NCBI GenBank assembly: GCA_032355985.1
Contig: JAUKVZ010000001.1
Span: 434,001-498,000 of the forward strand
Length of the DNA stretch: 64,000 nucleotides
Source of the DNA: Sarcodiotheca gaudichaudii
Lineage: Eukaryota; Rhodophyta; Florideophyceae; Gigartinales; Solieriaceae
Reading direction: 5' to 3'
Made by a program: the position numbers and the translations under genes. Shown piece by piece: positions 23,811-33,631 of the stretch. The notes under the pieces were generated by a model that was not told the DNA's origin, ran no database searches, and was given only the letters and a program-made list of their open reading frames with translations. Within the stretch, counting starts at the first letter, position 1. Every line of letters starts with the position of its first letter.

Positions 23811-25634
23811 TCATCGATTGCCCGCAAGCCTGCGCACTGTCATGTCGAATGTGCGCACCATCGTCGCCTGCATGCCGTAGACGATGCCGGTGTAGATCAG
23901 CGCCGCCAGCACGGCGCCGATGAGCATCGATCGGCTCAGTTGCGCACTACCTTCGACGATCGTCGCTTCCGCAGCGATCTCCGGATAGAAAGCCGCATGC
24001 ACGGCCGTCACGGGCAGCAGACTCGCCGCGGAAGCTGCGTAGGGAATGTCCTGGCTGGCCTTGAATGCGCATGAGCCGACAATCAGGCTGGAGACAAGCA
24101 CAACGCCGACTGTCGCGATGACAGAGCTGATGGCGCCCCGACTCTTGATGGACCATTGAAGCCCGATCATGACGCACAGCGCGATGAACGGGGTCAATGA
24201 CAGCGGAAGCACCAGCGCAAGTGCCGGCGACATCATCGGAATGGCGATCAGAGCCGTTTGGACGCGCACATTGACAACGACGGGATTGGGGCCGTTGAGC
24301 CCGTCCGCCAGCACGTAAATGGCGGTGATTGCGACGGTGATGAGCGGCGCCGAGATCAGCGGCGCCAGAAAGCTGATCAGGCCGCGCAGTTTGCCCCAGA
24401 TGTAGGCTCGGGCAGTCACCGGGGTGATAAGCAGCAGATCCAGCGTGCCATCCTCCCGCTCGCGCGAGACGGCGCTGCCGGACATGTTCATCGCGACGAG
24501 CGCGATCACGATGATCTCCGTCCAGATCGTGGCCGTCATGGCGTAGCGAAACTCGTTGGCGTTCAGGCTGCCTCTGTGATGGGCGATAAGCAGGCCGATG
24601 CCCCAGATGATCGCGAGCGAGACGAAGCCCCAGCGAGCGAGCAGACGCGACATGGCCCCGCCTCGAGCCGCGGCTTCCCGCCATGCGATCGGGTTGTGCC
24701 AGACATTTCGCGGCGCCCGGGTGCGTTCACCCTCCGGCCCCACGCGTCCGAATCGTCGCGCCAATGGAGATCGGCCCAGCGCCGCCACGCGTCGCACCGC
24801 GATGCAGCTTGCGCCGGCAAGAAGCACGCTGGCGCCTGAACTGAGCAGGCACCACGTCAGGGCGGGTGAACCGAACCACAGACGAGCGAGCGGCGTCATC
24901 TCCGAAAGCTGAAGATCGCTCGGGCGGCTGTACGTCGCCGGGCTGATCATCGACTGCAGGGCGAGAAAAGGATTGAGCGGCGTGAGCATGGTCACTCGCG
25001 CCGGCGCGCCGCGAAGAAGCAGATCGATGGCCAGCGTCGCCGCGAGATACGTCACCACGCACACGTAAAAGGTGAACACGGCTCTGCGGCCCGCGACGCG
25101 GCTTACGCTCAGCGCCACCGCGACGGCGCCGACGAAGAGCGCCGCGCAGGCGGCGATCGCGTAGCTCGCAAAAATCGCGCTGCCCGGGGCGCCGCCGAAA
25201 TACTGCGTGATCGCAAAGAGCGGCAGCGACGACATAAGCAGCGCAAGCACGAAGAACAGGCGACCCGTCAGATGTCCGAGCACGATCTGGGCGGCCGAAA
25301 GAGGCGTCGTGAGCAGGATGTCCCAGGTCTTCGGATTCGCTTCCTGGGCGATGGCGCCCGCCATGAAGATGGGCGCGACGAGGCAGATGAGCGCGACCTG
25401 GAGATACGCGGCCCACTTGAAGCTGGTCGCGCCGGCCTTGGCCAGCTGCGCGTAGCTCAACTCGGCGCCGCTGGCGTCGACCAGCAGCACCCACAGCAGG
25501 ACGAGGATCAAAACGAGCAGATAGCCCATGCGGATATAGAGATGCCGCTGGCGTCGCGAGCCGCTCTGGACCAGGCGCACGCAGATCGGGTTGGTCGGAA
25601 TCAGCCTCAGAAGCCAGGAGAGAGCAGCCGGCAT
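23811..25634 (-). CDS. ABC-2 type permease with two fused halves
   Basis: The protein has about 607 residues and a dozen or so membrane helices in two similar halves. Each half has the amphipathic coupling segment of ABC-2 permeases: AQEANPKTWDILLTTPLSAA near residue 100 and SREREDGTLDLLLITPVTAR near 400. Each is followed by a glycine-lysine or glycine-histidine helix start (IWGKLRGL and VLGHLTGR). This suggests one polypeptide equal to two permease subunits. No ATPase gene is adjacent, so the partner must be elsewhere. I start at MPAALSWLL (25634), which has AGGA upstream. Cargo is unknown. Confidence 0.8.
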   Translation of the reverse strand: MPAALSWLLRLIPTNPICVRLVQSGSRRQRHLYIRMGYLLVLILVLLWVLLVDASGAELSYAQLAKAGATSFKWAAYLQVALICLVAPIFMAGAIAQEANPKTWDILLTTPLSAAQIVLGHLTGRLFFVLALLMSSLPLFAITQYFGGAPGSAIFASYAIAACAALFVGAVAVALSVSRVAGRRAVFTFYVCVVTYLAATLAIDLLLRGAPARVTMLTPLNPFLALQSMISPATYSRPSDLQLSEMTPLARLWFGSPALTWCLLSSGASVLLAGASCIAVRRVAALGRSPLARRFGRVGPEGERTRAPRNVWHNPIAWREAAARGGAMSRLLARWGFVSLAIIWGIGLLIAHHRGSLNANEFRYAMTATIWTEIIVIALVAMNMSGSAVSREREDGTLDLLLITPVTARAYIWGKLRGLISFLAPLISAPLITVAITAIYVLADGLNGPNPVVVNVRVQTALIAIPMMSPALALVLPLSLTPFIALCVMIGLQWSIKSRGAISSVIATVGVVLVSSLIVGSCAFKASQDIPYAASAASLLPVTAVHAAFYPEIAAEATIVEGSAQLSRSMLIGAVLAALIYTGIVYGMQATMVRTFDMTVRRLAGNR

Positions 25635-26139
25635 GGGACTGGATCCTAGTGCCAGACCGCCTCTGGAGTGCGGTTCGGATGGATTTCGGAGTCGGGGGAG
25701 GGACTTCCCGTCTCGAATCGGCGCCACAGTCATTACACTGGGGCGTCCGCCGAGCGCTGGGGAAGGCGGTTTAGATTGTGTTTCGGTCACGCCCTCTCAT
25801 GACACGGGGCAACCGCTTTTCGCCGTCACGGCCAGCGCGATTGATCGCCTGCCGGACCGGCGCGCGTCGGGTCGTACTCCTGGCGCGGATAGATTTCTTC
25901 CTGACATTCGGTCGCGCTGATCGCGGCCGTCCTCGCCGCCCGAAAGGCGGTTCAACATCTCGGCAGAGCCTCGCCATGCGTATGCGGGCTCCTTCTGACC
26001 CGAATCTCATCTGAGGTGCGGGCACAACGTTTGCAGGTTTGTCGCGCCGAGCGACCGGCCGTCCCGTGTCTTCCGAGAGCCTGACCATCCGATGGCGCAC
26101 TGATGCGCATCGGCCTGTGTCTCTCGAAGGATGCGATGC
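25635..26139. other. Long gap between the ABC permease and rny
   Basis: This stretch of about 505 bases separates two divergent genes. I see a TACACT -10-like hexamer at 25734-25739 on the plus strand without a clear -35, and a small CCGCC/GGCGG hairpin near 25935-25949. The open frame 25778-26014 is rich in arginine and proline and does not look like a protein. A long regulated leader for rny or a small RNA is possible but nothing specific is recognised. Confidence 0.4.
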
Positions 26140-27735
26140 ATGCAGACTCAACTGACAGCCCTGGCACAGGCCGCGGTCTCGGCGACCAGCATTCTCTGGT
26201 TGCTCGGGGGCGTCGTGCTCGGAGTGATCGGCGCATTCGCCGCGCTGAAGCTGATGGGGGGCCAGACGATGGCTCGCGCCAGATCAGCCGCGGATCGAAT
26301 CATTGCGGATGCGCAAGCGGAAACCAAGACCATCATTCAAAAGGCCGAACTCGATGCCGAGAAAGAGGTCATCGAAAGAACTCGTAAGTTCGAGGCGGAG
26401 GTCGGCAAGACGCGCGAGGAGCTGCGCGAGCAGGAGAAGCGCCTGACCAAGCGGGAGGATCTGCTCGATCGCAAGCTCGACACGCTCGCGATCAAGGAAG
26501 AGTCCCTCGCCAAGGCCTCCGACGCCGTCAAGAATCGTGAAGATCAGGTCGCGAAGAAGCTGACCGAAGTCGACGAGATCGTCGAGCAGCAGAAGGCTCA
26601 ACTCGTTCGCATCGCCGACATGACGCTGGAGGAGGCTCGCACAGAGCTGCTCCAGAAGATCGACGACGATGTTCGCCACGAGGCGGCCATCATGACGCGC
26701 AGGATCATCGAAGACGCCGAATCGCAGGCTCGTGAAAAGGCGTGCGAGATCACGCTGATGGCCATCCAGCGCTACGCGGCCGAGCACACCTCCGAGTCCA
26801 CCGTCCGGGTCGTGCCCATTCCATCCGAGGAGATGAAGGGCCGCATCATCGGTCGTGAGGGTCGAAATATCCGCGCGATCGAGAAGGCCACCGGCGCCGA
26901 CATCATCGTCGACGATACACCGGGCGTCATCGTCGTCTCCTGTTTCGACAAGGTGCGCCAGGCCGTGGCGGCAGAGTCACTGCAGAAGCTCATCGCCGAC
27001 GGCCGCGTCCATCCGACGCGCGTCGAAGAAGTGGTCGAGCAGGTGCAGAAGGAGATCGGGGATCGAATCCTCAAGGCCGGCAAGGATGCGGTGCTGGAGA
27101 CGAAGCTTCGCGGCCTGCATCCCAAGCTGGTCGAAGCCATGGGCAAGCTGCACTTCCGCATCAGCTTCGGACAGAACGTGCTGCGCCACTCCGTCGAGGT
27201 CGCGTTCCTCAGTCAGATCATCGCCGAGCAGCTTGGGCTGGATGGCACGATCGCCCGCCGCGCCGGTTTCCTGCATGACATCGGCAAGGCGATGGATCAC
27301 GAGATGGAAGGCGGCCATCCGAAGATCGGCATGGAGTTCGCCCGCCAGCATGGCGAGAAGGACATCGTTCTCAACGTCATCGGCGGCCATCACGGCGACA
27401 TCCCATCGACGAGCTTCTATACGCCCATCGTCATGGCGGCCGACGCCGTATCGAGTGCGCGTCCCGGCGCTCGCCGCGAGTCATTGGAGAAGTACATCCA
27501 GCGTCTCGAGCAGCTTCAGGGCATCGCGATGGATCAGAAGGGCGTCAACGAGGCGCACGCCATTCAGGCTGGCCGCGAGGTGCGCGTAATGGTCGATGCG
27601 AAGACGATCGGCGACGACGAGGCCTTCCTGGTCGCCAAGCACATCGCCGATCGTGTGAGCGAAGAGATGACATTCCCCGGAGAGATCAAGGTCACCGTGC
27701 TGCGCGAGACGAGAGCTATCGAGTACGCGAAGTAG
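26140..27735 (+). CDS. rny: Ribonuclease Y
   Basis: This 531-residue membrane-bound endoribonuclease starts mRNA decay. It has an N-terminal transmembrane helix (ILWLLGGVVLGVIGAFAAL), a long charged coiled coil (about residues 45-200), a KH RNA-binding domain (GRIIGREGRNIRAIEKATG) and an HD catalytic domain with FLHDIGKAMDHE and GGHHGDI. Length is close to that of Bacillus RNase Y (520). I prefer ATG 26140, with AAGGA eight bases upstream; ATG 26131 would add three residues. The 505-base gap before it suggests a long leader. Confidence 0.95.
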   Translation: MQTQLTALAQAAVSATSILWLLGGVVLGVIGAFAALKLMGGQTMARARSAADRIIADAQAETKTIIQKAELDAEKEVIERTRKFEAEVGKTREELREQEKRLTKREDLLDRKLDTLAIKEESLAKASDAVKNREDQVAKKLTEVDEIVEQQKAQLVRIADMTLEEARTELLQKIDDDVRHEAAIMTRRIIEDAESQAREKACEITLMAIQRYAAEHTSESTVRVVPIPSEEMKGRIIGREGRNIRAIEKATGADIIVDDTPGVIVVSCFDKVRQAVAAESLQKLIADGRVHPTRVEEVVEQVQKEIGDRILKAGKDAVLETKLRGLHPKLVEAMGKLHFRISFGQNVLRHSVEVAFLSQIIAEQLGLDGTIARRAGFLHDIGKAMDHEMEGGHPKIGMEFARQHGEKDIVLNVIGGHHGDIPSTSFYTPIVMAADAVSSARPGARRESLEKYIQRLEQLQGIAMDQKGVNEAHAIQAGREVRVMVDAKTIGDDEAFLVAKHIADRVSEEMTFPGEIKVTVLRETRAIEYAK

Positions 27736-27756
27736 CTCGCTGCCGAAGGCTTCGTG

Positions 27757-28896
27757 TCATGCTCCGGTGGTTCGAATCCACCCGCCGCCCAGCACACGCT
27801 GGTTGTCGTAGCAGACGATCGCCTGCCCCGGCGCCACGGCCTCTGCGGGTTCGTCGAATCGAACCTCAAGCAGATCGCGGGACACATCCACCCGCGCCTC
27901 GGCCGGGACGGGCCGGCCGTTGTATCGGGACTTGGCGCTGACCTTTTGCCAATCGGTGAAGGCATCGGGATCCGCGAGCCAGTTGACCTCGGCGGCTTCG
28001 ACCGAGTCGCACATCAGATCTGATTTGGCGCCGATCGTGACCGTGTTGGTTTCGGGATTCTTCTCGACGACGTAGATCGGATGTCCCAGCGCGACACCAA
28101 CGCCGCGGCGCTGGCCGATCGTGAATCGATGCTGGCCGGCGTGGGATCCGACGACCTCGCCCTTTTCGTCGAGGATGTCGCCTTCGCGAGCAAGTTCGGG
28201 CCGGCGCTGTTCGACGAGGCGCGCGTAGTCATTATCCGGGACGAAACAGATCTCCTGTGAATCCGGCTTGTCGAAGACAGGTAGTCCGAGCTCCCGGGCG
28301 ATGTTTCGCACTTCGGACTTTTCCAGCGACCCAATGGGCAGGAGCATCTCGCCCAGCCGCTCGCGCGGCGCTCCGAACAGCACGTAGGACTGATCCTTGG
28401 AGTGATCGACGCCCCGAAGGAGTTGGGGCTGACCTTCAGTGTCCTTCTCGATTCGGGCGTAGTGCCCGCTGGCGACCACATCGGCGCCGATCTGCTTTGC
28501 GTAGGCATGAAGCTTGCCGAACTTCAGCCAGTCATTGCAGCGCACGCACGGATTCGGCGTTCGGCCCGCGGCATACTCATCAACGAAGTAATCGATGATC
28601 CGGCCGAAGTCCTTCTTGAAGTTGCACACGTAGAAGGGGATGTCCAACTCGGCGGCGACCAGCCTGGCGTCGGCCGCGTCGTTGATCGAGCAGCATCCCT
28701 GATGGCCGATGCGCACCTTCTCGGGATCGCATGTCTGCTCGTAGGGAAGGAGTTCGTCGATGGTCTCGCCCGGCGAGCCGAGCCTCATGAAGCAGCCGAC
28801 GACCTCGTACCCCTCGCGCACGAGCAGCGCCGCGGCGACGGATGAATCGACGCCGCCCGACATCGCCACGAGCGCTTTGGGCCGGGTGCTGGACAC
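27757..28896 (-). CDS. mnmA: tRNA-specific 2-thiouridylase
   Basis: MnmA thiolates uridine 34 of tRNAs for Lys, Glu and Gln. The 379-residue protein has the PP-loop VAMSGGVDSSVAAALL, the two catalytic cysteines in TPNPCVRCNDWLKFG and SQEICFVPDNDY, the GQRRGVGVALGHPIYV block and a C-terminal beta domain. The loop is intact, unlike that of the QueC-like protein at 11515. The start is either GTG 28896 or TTG 28914; neither has a clear ribosome site. It converges on rny. Confidence 0.94.
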   Translation of the reverse strand: MSSTRPKALVAMSGGVDSSVAAALLVREGYEVVGCFMRLGSPGETIDELLPYEQTCDPEKVRIGHQGCCSINDAADARLVAAELDIPFYVCNFKKDFGRIIDYFVDEYAAGRTPNPCVRCNDWLKFGKLHAYAKQIGADVVASGHYARIEKDTEGQPQLLRGVDHSKDQSYVLFGAPRERLGEMLLPIGSLEKSEVRNIARELGLPVFDKPDSQEICFVPDNDYARLVEQRRPELAREGDILDEKGEVVGSHAGQHRFTIGQRRGVGVALGHPIYVVEKNPETNTVTIGAKSDLMCDSVEAAEVNWLADPDAFTDWQKVSAKSRYNGRPVPAEARVDVSRDLLEVRFDEPAEAVAPGQAIVCYDNQRVLGGGWIRTTGA

Positions 28897-29036
28897 AGGC
28901 TGACTATAGGCCAAAGCGGGTCGCTCGCCGCCCTCCAGATCCAGCGAGTCACCGGATCCGGGACGCTTCCCGCCGCTAACATGGGCAACCCCGCCAGCGG
29001 CTGCGGCGGGGAGGATCAGTACACGAAGGATCGCTC

Positions 29037-32027
29037 ATGGCTCTGTTTTCCAAACGCGCCCCGAAGGCACGTCCCGTCGTATCTCCCCGTCCCACGCCCG
29101 TGAGTTCGGACAAGGACGCCGAAGCGCGGATCCATGAACTCGGCGACGAGATGCTCGCGTTTGCGCGCGGCCATCGCAGTGGCCTGCTGTCCAAACAGTT
29201 CTGGTCCGACAAGCTCATGGACTGGGCGATGAAGGATCATGACTTCAAAGTCCAGCTCTTTCGATTCGTCGACGCCTTCCCGACACTGACGACGCCTGAA
29301 ATGGTGCACGATCATCTCGTGGACTATCTCTCGCAGCCGGGCGTGACGCCGCCTCCGGGCATGGATCTGGGCATGAAGGCCGGCGGCGTCGCCAAGAAGA
29401 TGTTCGCCGGCACGATCTCATCGCAGATCAAGTCCATGGCGGGCAAGTTCATCGCCGGAACTGATGCGCAGTCGGCGCTGCCAGGACTTCGGAAACTGTG
29501 GGATGGCGGCATTGCGTTCAGCGTGGATCTGCTCGGTGAGGCGTGTGTCTCCGACGCCGAGGCGGACATGTACCGGGACAAGTATCTCGACCTGGTCGAG
29601 AACCTGCCCGCGGCAGTATCGGCATGGAGAGCGAATGAACGACTCGAGCGCGATCATCTTGGCGAATGCCCGCGCGTCAATGTCTCGGTGAAGATCAGCG
29701 CTCTGAGCGCCAAGTGCGATCCCATCGATACGGAAGGCGCGATCGGCGATGTGCAGACTCGCCTGATGCCGATCCTCGAACTGGCGCGCGACAAGGGCGT
29801 CTTCATCAACTTCGACATGGAGACGTTCTCGCACAAGGATCTGACGATCGAGCTCTTCCAGCGCTGCTGCGAGCAAATCGATTTCGAAGCAGGCATTGCG
29901 ATTCAGGCTTACTTGCGCAGCGGCGATGATGATGCGCGCCGGATTGCAGAATGGGCGAAGCGCTCCGGGCGCGTCGTGACGGTGCGCCTCGTCAAGGGCG
30001 CGTACTGGGATTACGAAACCATCCATGCCGAGCAGGAGGGTTGGCCCTGTCCGGTCTGGCCTGTGAAGAGTCAGACGGATGCGTGCTTTGAACGGATGAG
30101 CGAAATCTTCCTCGATGCCACACCTCGGCGCGAAGGGGAAGGGGGCGTGAAACTGGCGCTGGGCTCACACAACGTTCGTTCGATTGCGACGGCGCTGTAT
30201 GGGCTCGAAAAACGCGGCCTGCCTCGCAGCTCCATCGAACTGCAAATGCTGCATGGCATGGCGGATCAACTCAAGTCGGCCGCCGCGGAGATGGGCCTGC
30301 GCGTGCGTGAGTATGTGCCTGTCGGTGAAATGATTCCCGGCATGGCGTATCTCGTTCGCCGCCTGCTGGAAAACACAAGCAACGAAAGCTGGCTTCGCGC
30401 CGGGTTTCTCGATGATGCGCCGCTGGAGGAGCTGCTCGCCTCGCCGCATGCTGATCCGGGCGTGGCCGATGATGATCGCCTGCTCATGGCGCCGGAGCGG
30501 CATCGATTGTCACCAGCGATCGAAGGCGTCGGCGATGAGCGCCCTTTCTTCACTGAGCCGCTGCGTGATTTTGCGATTACATCGAACCGGGATCGATTCG
30601 CCGCGGCGATTGACGCCGCCAGCGTTCCGCAGATCGCCAACGATAAGACGCCGCAGGATGCATCCGAGGCCGTCGCACGCGCCGCAGCGTTTTTTCCGAC
30701 ATGGCGCGACACGAGCGTGCGCACGAGATCAGCCGTGCTGACCCGCGCCGCCAGTCTGATGCGAGAGCGTCGGGATGAACTGGCGGGCGTGATCATCAAG
30801 GAGTCCGGCAAGGTCTGGCGCGAAGCGGATGCGGATGTGTGCGAGGCGATTGATTTCTGTGAGTACTACGCGCGTATGGCCGTGCCGCTCTTTGAGCCGG
30901 AACGCCTGGGCCACTTCATCGGCGAGCTGGATGAAGTATGGCATCAGCCGCGCGGCGTTGCGGTTGTGATCTCGCCGTGGAACTTTCCGTTGGCGATCGC
31001 CTGCGGCATGACCGTCGCCGCGCTGGTGACCGGCAATACGGTCATCCTCAAACCCGCGGAGCAGACTCCTGGCATCGCGTCACTTCTCGCTGAGATACTG
31101 CTTCATGCAGGCTGTCCGGCTGATGCGCTGCATTTCCTGCCGGGCGAGGGCGAAACAACAGGCGCGGCGCTGGTGCGTGATCCGCGCATCTCGGTGATCG
31201 CTTTCACCGGATCGAAGGCCGTTGGTCTGGACATCATCCAGGCCGCGGGCATGACGTCCGATGAGCAGGCGAGCGTCAAAAAGGTCGTCTGCGAGATGGG
31301 CGGCAAGAACGCGATCATTGTCGACTCTTCGGCGGACCTCGATGAAGCGGTGCTCGGCGTGCGGCATTCGGCGTTCGGCTTCCAGGGACAGAAGTGCTCG
31401 GCCTGCAGCCGCGTGATCGTGCTTGAAAGCGCTCACGATCTTTTCCTTGAGCGGCTGACTGAATCGACGAGGTCTCTCGTCATCGGCGATCCGCGCGCAC
31501 GAGGCACGGATGTCGGGCCGGTCATTGATGTCGAGGCGCGAAACAGAATTGAGCGCTACATCGAACGAGCGCGGCAGGAGTCACGATGCGTTGTCAGCAT
31601 GGATGTGCCGGCAGGGCTCCAGGAGCGTGTGGGTATGCCCTATGTCGGGCCGCATGTCTTCGCCGATGTGCAGCCGGATCATGCGATCGCGCGCGATGAG
31701 ATCTTCGGCCCCGTGCTGGCCGTGATGAAGGTGTCCACGTTTGATGAAGCGCTGAAACTCGCCAACAGCTCGCCTTACAAGCTGACCGGAGGCGTCTTCA
31801 GCCGCAAGCCAATGAATTTGGCGCGCGCCAGACGAGAGTTCCGTGTCGGCAATCTCTACTTGAATCGAGGCTGCACCGGCGCGCTGGTTGGACGCCAGCC
31901 CTTCGGCGGCTTTGGCATGTCAGGCGTCGGCTCCAAGGCGGGCGGGTCGGAGTATCTCTATCAGTTCATCGAGCCCTGTGCATCCTGTGAGAACACGATG
32001 CGACGAGGATTCGCTCCGGAGCTTTGA
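29037..32027 (+). CDS. putA: Bifunctional proline dehydrogenase / P5C dehydrogenase (PutA)
   Basis: This 996-residue fused enzyme oxidises proline to glutamate in two steps with substrate channelling. The FAD-dependent proline dehydrogenase barrel (about residues 180-470) has VRLVKGAYWDYE, LHGMADQLK and REYVPVGEMIPGMAYLVRR. The aldehyde dehydrogenase part (about 540-990) has SPWNFPLAIACGMTVAAL, the glutamate in CEMGGKNAII and the catalytic cysteine in GQKCSACSR near residue 786. No N-terminal ribbon-helix-helix is present, so it should not act as its own repressor. An AAGGA site precedes the ATG. Confidence 0.95.
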   Translation: MALFSKRAPKARPVVSPRPTPVSSDKDAEARIHELGDEMLAFARGHRSGLLSKQFWSDKLMDWAMKDHDFKVQLFRFVDAFPTLTTPEMVHDHLVDYLSQPGVTPPPGMDLGMKAGGVAKKMFAGTISSQIKSMAGKFIAGTDAQSALPGLRKLWDGGIAFSVDLLGEACVSDAEADMYRDKYLDLVENLPAAVSAWRANERLERDHLGECPRVNVSVKISALSAKCDPIDTEGAIGDVQTRLMPILELARDKGVFINFDMETFSHKDLTIELFQRCCEQIDFEAGIAIQAYLRSGDDDARRIAEWAKRSGRVVTVRLVKGAYWDYETIHAEQEGWPCPVWPVKSQTDACFERMSEIFLDATPRREGEGGVKLALGSHNVRSIATALYGLEKRGLPRSSIELQMLHGMADQLKSAAAEMGLRVREYVPVGEMIPGMAYLVRRLLENTSNESWLRAGFLDDAPLEELLASPHADPGVADDDRLLMAPERHRLSPAIEGVGDERPFFTEPLRDFAITSNRDRFAAAIDAASVPQIANDKTPQDASEAVARAAAFFPTWRDTSVRTRSAVLTRAASLMRERRDELAGVIIKESGKVWREADADVCEAIDFCEYYARMAVPLFEPERLGHFIGELDEVWHQPRGVAVVISPWNFPLAIACGMTVAALVTGNTVILKPAEQTPGIASLLAEILLHAGCPADALHFLPGEGETTGAALVRDPRISVIAFTGSKAVGLDIIQAAGMTSDEQASVKKVVCEMGGKNAIIVDSSADLDEAVLGVRHSAFGFQGQKCSACSRVIVLESAHDLFLERLTESTRSLVIGDPRARGTDVGPVIDVEARNRIERYIERARQESRCVVSMDVPAGLQERVGMPYVGPHVFADVQPDHAIARDEIFGPVLAVMKVSTFDEALKLANSSPYKLTGGVFSRKPMNLARARREFRVGNLYLNRGCTGALVGRQPFGGFGMSGVGSKAGGSEYLYQFIEPCASCENTMRRGFAPEL

Positions 32028-32103
32028 CGCCAACGCGGCGCTTGGCTTTCGGGCTATCGAACGAGACATGACACCACGAGCGATGGCGTGATAGATTCCA
32101 GCC

Positions 32104-32835
32104 ATGCTCGAGCTGCTGACATTCGAAAACGCCATTGCGCTGGTCACGCTCACCGCGCTTGAGGTGATTCTCGGCATCGACAACATCGTCATGATCGCCG
32201 TCACCACGGCGAAGCTGCCGGAGCATCAGCGGCCCATCGCAACACGAATCGGACTGGCGCTGGCGCTCTTGATGCGCATCGCGCTGCTCTTTGCCATCGT
32301 CTGGATCATGAAGCTGGAGTCCACGCTCTTCGCGGTGCTGGGCAATGAGATTTCCGGGCGCGATGTTCTGCTGATCGGCGGCGGCCTGTTTCTGATCGCG
32401 AAGGCCACCAGCGAGATTCACGAGAAGATGGAGGGGCCGCGCCCACACCAGAAGAAAGTCGCGGCGACTTCTTTTTCCATGGCGATTCTTCAGATCGTCG
32501 CATTCGATCTGATCTTCTCACTGGATTCCGTCGTGACGGCCGTCGGCATGGTTGATCATGTGCCGATCATGATTGCGGCTGTCGTGATTGCGATCGGCGT
32601 CATGATGATCTTCGCCACACGCATCAGCGCGTTTGTGCATCGACGCCCGACGATTCAGGTGCTCGCGTTGGCGTTTCTCGTTCTCATCGGCGTGCTGCTC
32701 GTCGCCGATGGGCTGGAGCAACACCTGAATCGCGGCTACGTCTACACCGCGATGGTCTTCGCCCTGGTCGTGGAGTTGATCAACATGCGCGTGCGCGCTG
32801 CCAGCGAGCGAAAGCAGGCGGCCGAGATCAGTTGA
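32104..32835 (+). CDS. TerC-family integral membrane protein
   Basis: The 243-residue protein has seven or so membrane helices. It carries the TerC family motifs with membrane-embedded acidic residues: TALEVILGIDNIVMIAV near residue 20 and VAFDLIFSLDSVVTAVGM near 140. Characterised members include manganese exporters; tellurite resistance is the historical name. It follows putA by 76 bases on the same strand. The last eight bases overlap the 3' end of the opposite-strand lipoprotein gene. Confidence 0.9.
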   Translation: MLELLTFENAIALVTLTALEVILGIDNIVMIAVTTAKLPEHQRPIATRIGLALALLMRIALLFAIVWIMKLESTLFAVLGNEISGRDVLLIGGGLFLIAKATSEIHEKMEGPRPHQKKVAATSFSMAILQIVAFDLIFSLDSVVTAVGMVDHVPIMIAAVVIAIGVMMIFATRISAFVHRRPTIQVLALAFLVLIGVLLVADGLEQHLNRGYVYTAMVFALVVELINMRVRAASERKQAAEIS

Positions 32836-33112
32836 AGCTTGCGTCCGAGCCTGCCGTGGCCTTCTCGAACTCCTCCTTGGAGATTTCTTCAATCTGTGGC
32901 TGCTCGATGACATGCGTGTAGCCCGACGTCGCGCTCTTGATCTTGATCGCGTTGGCGCCGCTGAAGACATCCGAGTCATAGCGCGTGGTGTAGAAGACCT
33001 GCCCCGTCTGCGGATCCTTGACTCGGTAGTACGAGCCGCATGCGCAAAGCACGCCGCTGGCGGCAAGAAGGCTGACGAGTGCCAGAGATTTGACGATCTG
33101 TGCGCGTCGCAT
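32828..33112 (-). CDS. Small lipoprotein, YgdI/YgdR-like
   Basis: The 94-residue precursor has the signal peptide VKSLALVSLLAASGVLCAC with a lipobox ending at the cysteine. The mature part of about 70 residues (YYRVKDPQTGQVFYTTRY to IEEISKEEFEKA) resembles the small SH3-like YgdI/YgdR lipoproteins in size and pattern. I favour ATG 33112, since AGAGGA lies eight bases upstream; ATG 33118 is two codons earlier. Its function is unknown. It converges on the TerC gene with overlapping stops. Confidence 0.65.
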   Translation of the reverse strand: MRRAQIVKSLALVSLLAASGVLCACGSYYRVKDPQTGQVFYTTRYDSDVFSGANAIKIKSATSGYTHVIEQPQIEEISKEEFEKATAGSDASFN

Positions 33113-33244
33113 GGTCATGTTCCTCTCAGAAGTGCATCGTCCATCGGCGGACATCGTCGAAGAGTGTATCCGGAATCAGACTCATGCGGCCAAATGCGCA
33201 CTTGCGGTCAAGTCTGCGATCTCTCCTTGCCGCAGAATCCACAC

Positions 33245-33631
33245 ATGGTGGAGGCACGGCCAGAACACGAATCGATGGATCACATCGCCACTCGTACTTT
33301 GCATGGCGTCGCGATGCGGGTCGTCGAGACCACGGCTGACAGCGTGATCAGCACTGAGACCGAATTTCGATTTGAGCAGGACGGCGACATCGTCAGCGGC
33401 GACTACAAAGGTGGCCGCATACGCAAGGGCATGCTGCTGGGCGCGCGCAAGGGCTCGACTCTGGAGTTTCGATACGTCCAGATCGAAATGGACGGCTCGA
33501 TCGATGACGGCCAATCGACATGCGAGATCGGGCAGGCCGCAGACGGGGCGTTGACGCTGATCGAGCGATATCGGTGGGCCTCGCGATCCGGTGAAGGGGT
33601 CAATACGCTCAGGGAGATCCTCTCCTCATGA
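33245..33631 (+). CDS. Small beta-rich protein of the family often mislabelled N-acetylglutamate synthase
   Basis: The protein has 128 residues from ATG 33245 (118 from ATG 33275). The pattern FRFEQDGDIVSGDYKGGRIR, then a KGMLLG segment and a late IERYRWASRSGEGVNTLREI match, as far as I recall, a small family found in Bacillus and others that databases sometimes name N-acetylglutamate synthase. It lacks any acetyltransferase signature, so I do not assign that activity. The last bases overlap the next start as ATGA, coupling it to the AraC-type regulator. Confidence 0.6.
   Translation: MVEARPEHESMDHIATRTLHGVAMRVVETTADSVISTETEFRFEQDGDIVSGDYKGGRIRKGMLLGARKGSTLEFRYVQIEMDGSIDDGQSTCEIGQAADGALTLIERYRWASRSGEGVNTLREILSS

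Noticed and set aside
23368-23814. A minus-strand frame over the 79-residue plus-strand protein
   Set aside because: The plus-strand frame has the ribosome site and helix pattern; the minus-strand product is rich in R, G and D without pattern.
25778-26014. A 78-codon plus-strand frame in the gap before rny
   Set aside because: There is no ribosome site, an extreme arginine/proline/serine content and no pattern of helices or strands.
33245-33631. N-acetylglutamate synthase
   Set aside because: The length of about 120 residues and lack of an acetyl-CoA binding motif make this common database name unsafe.
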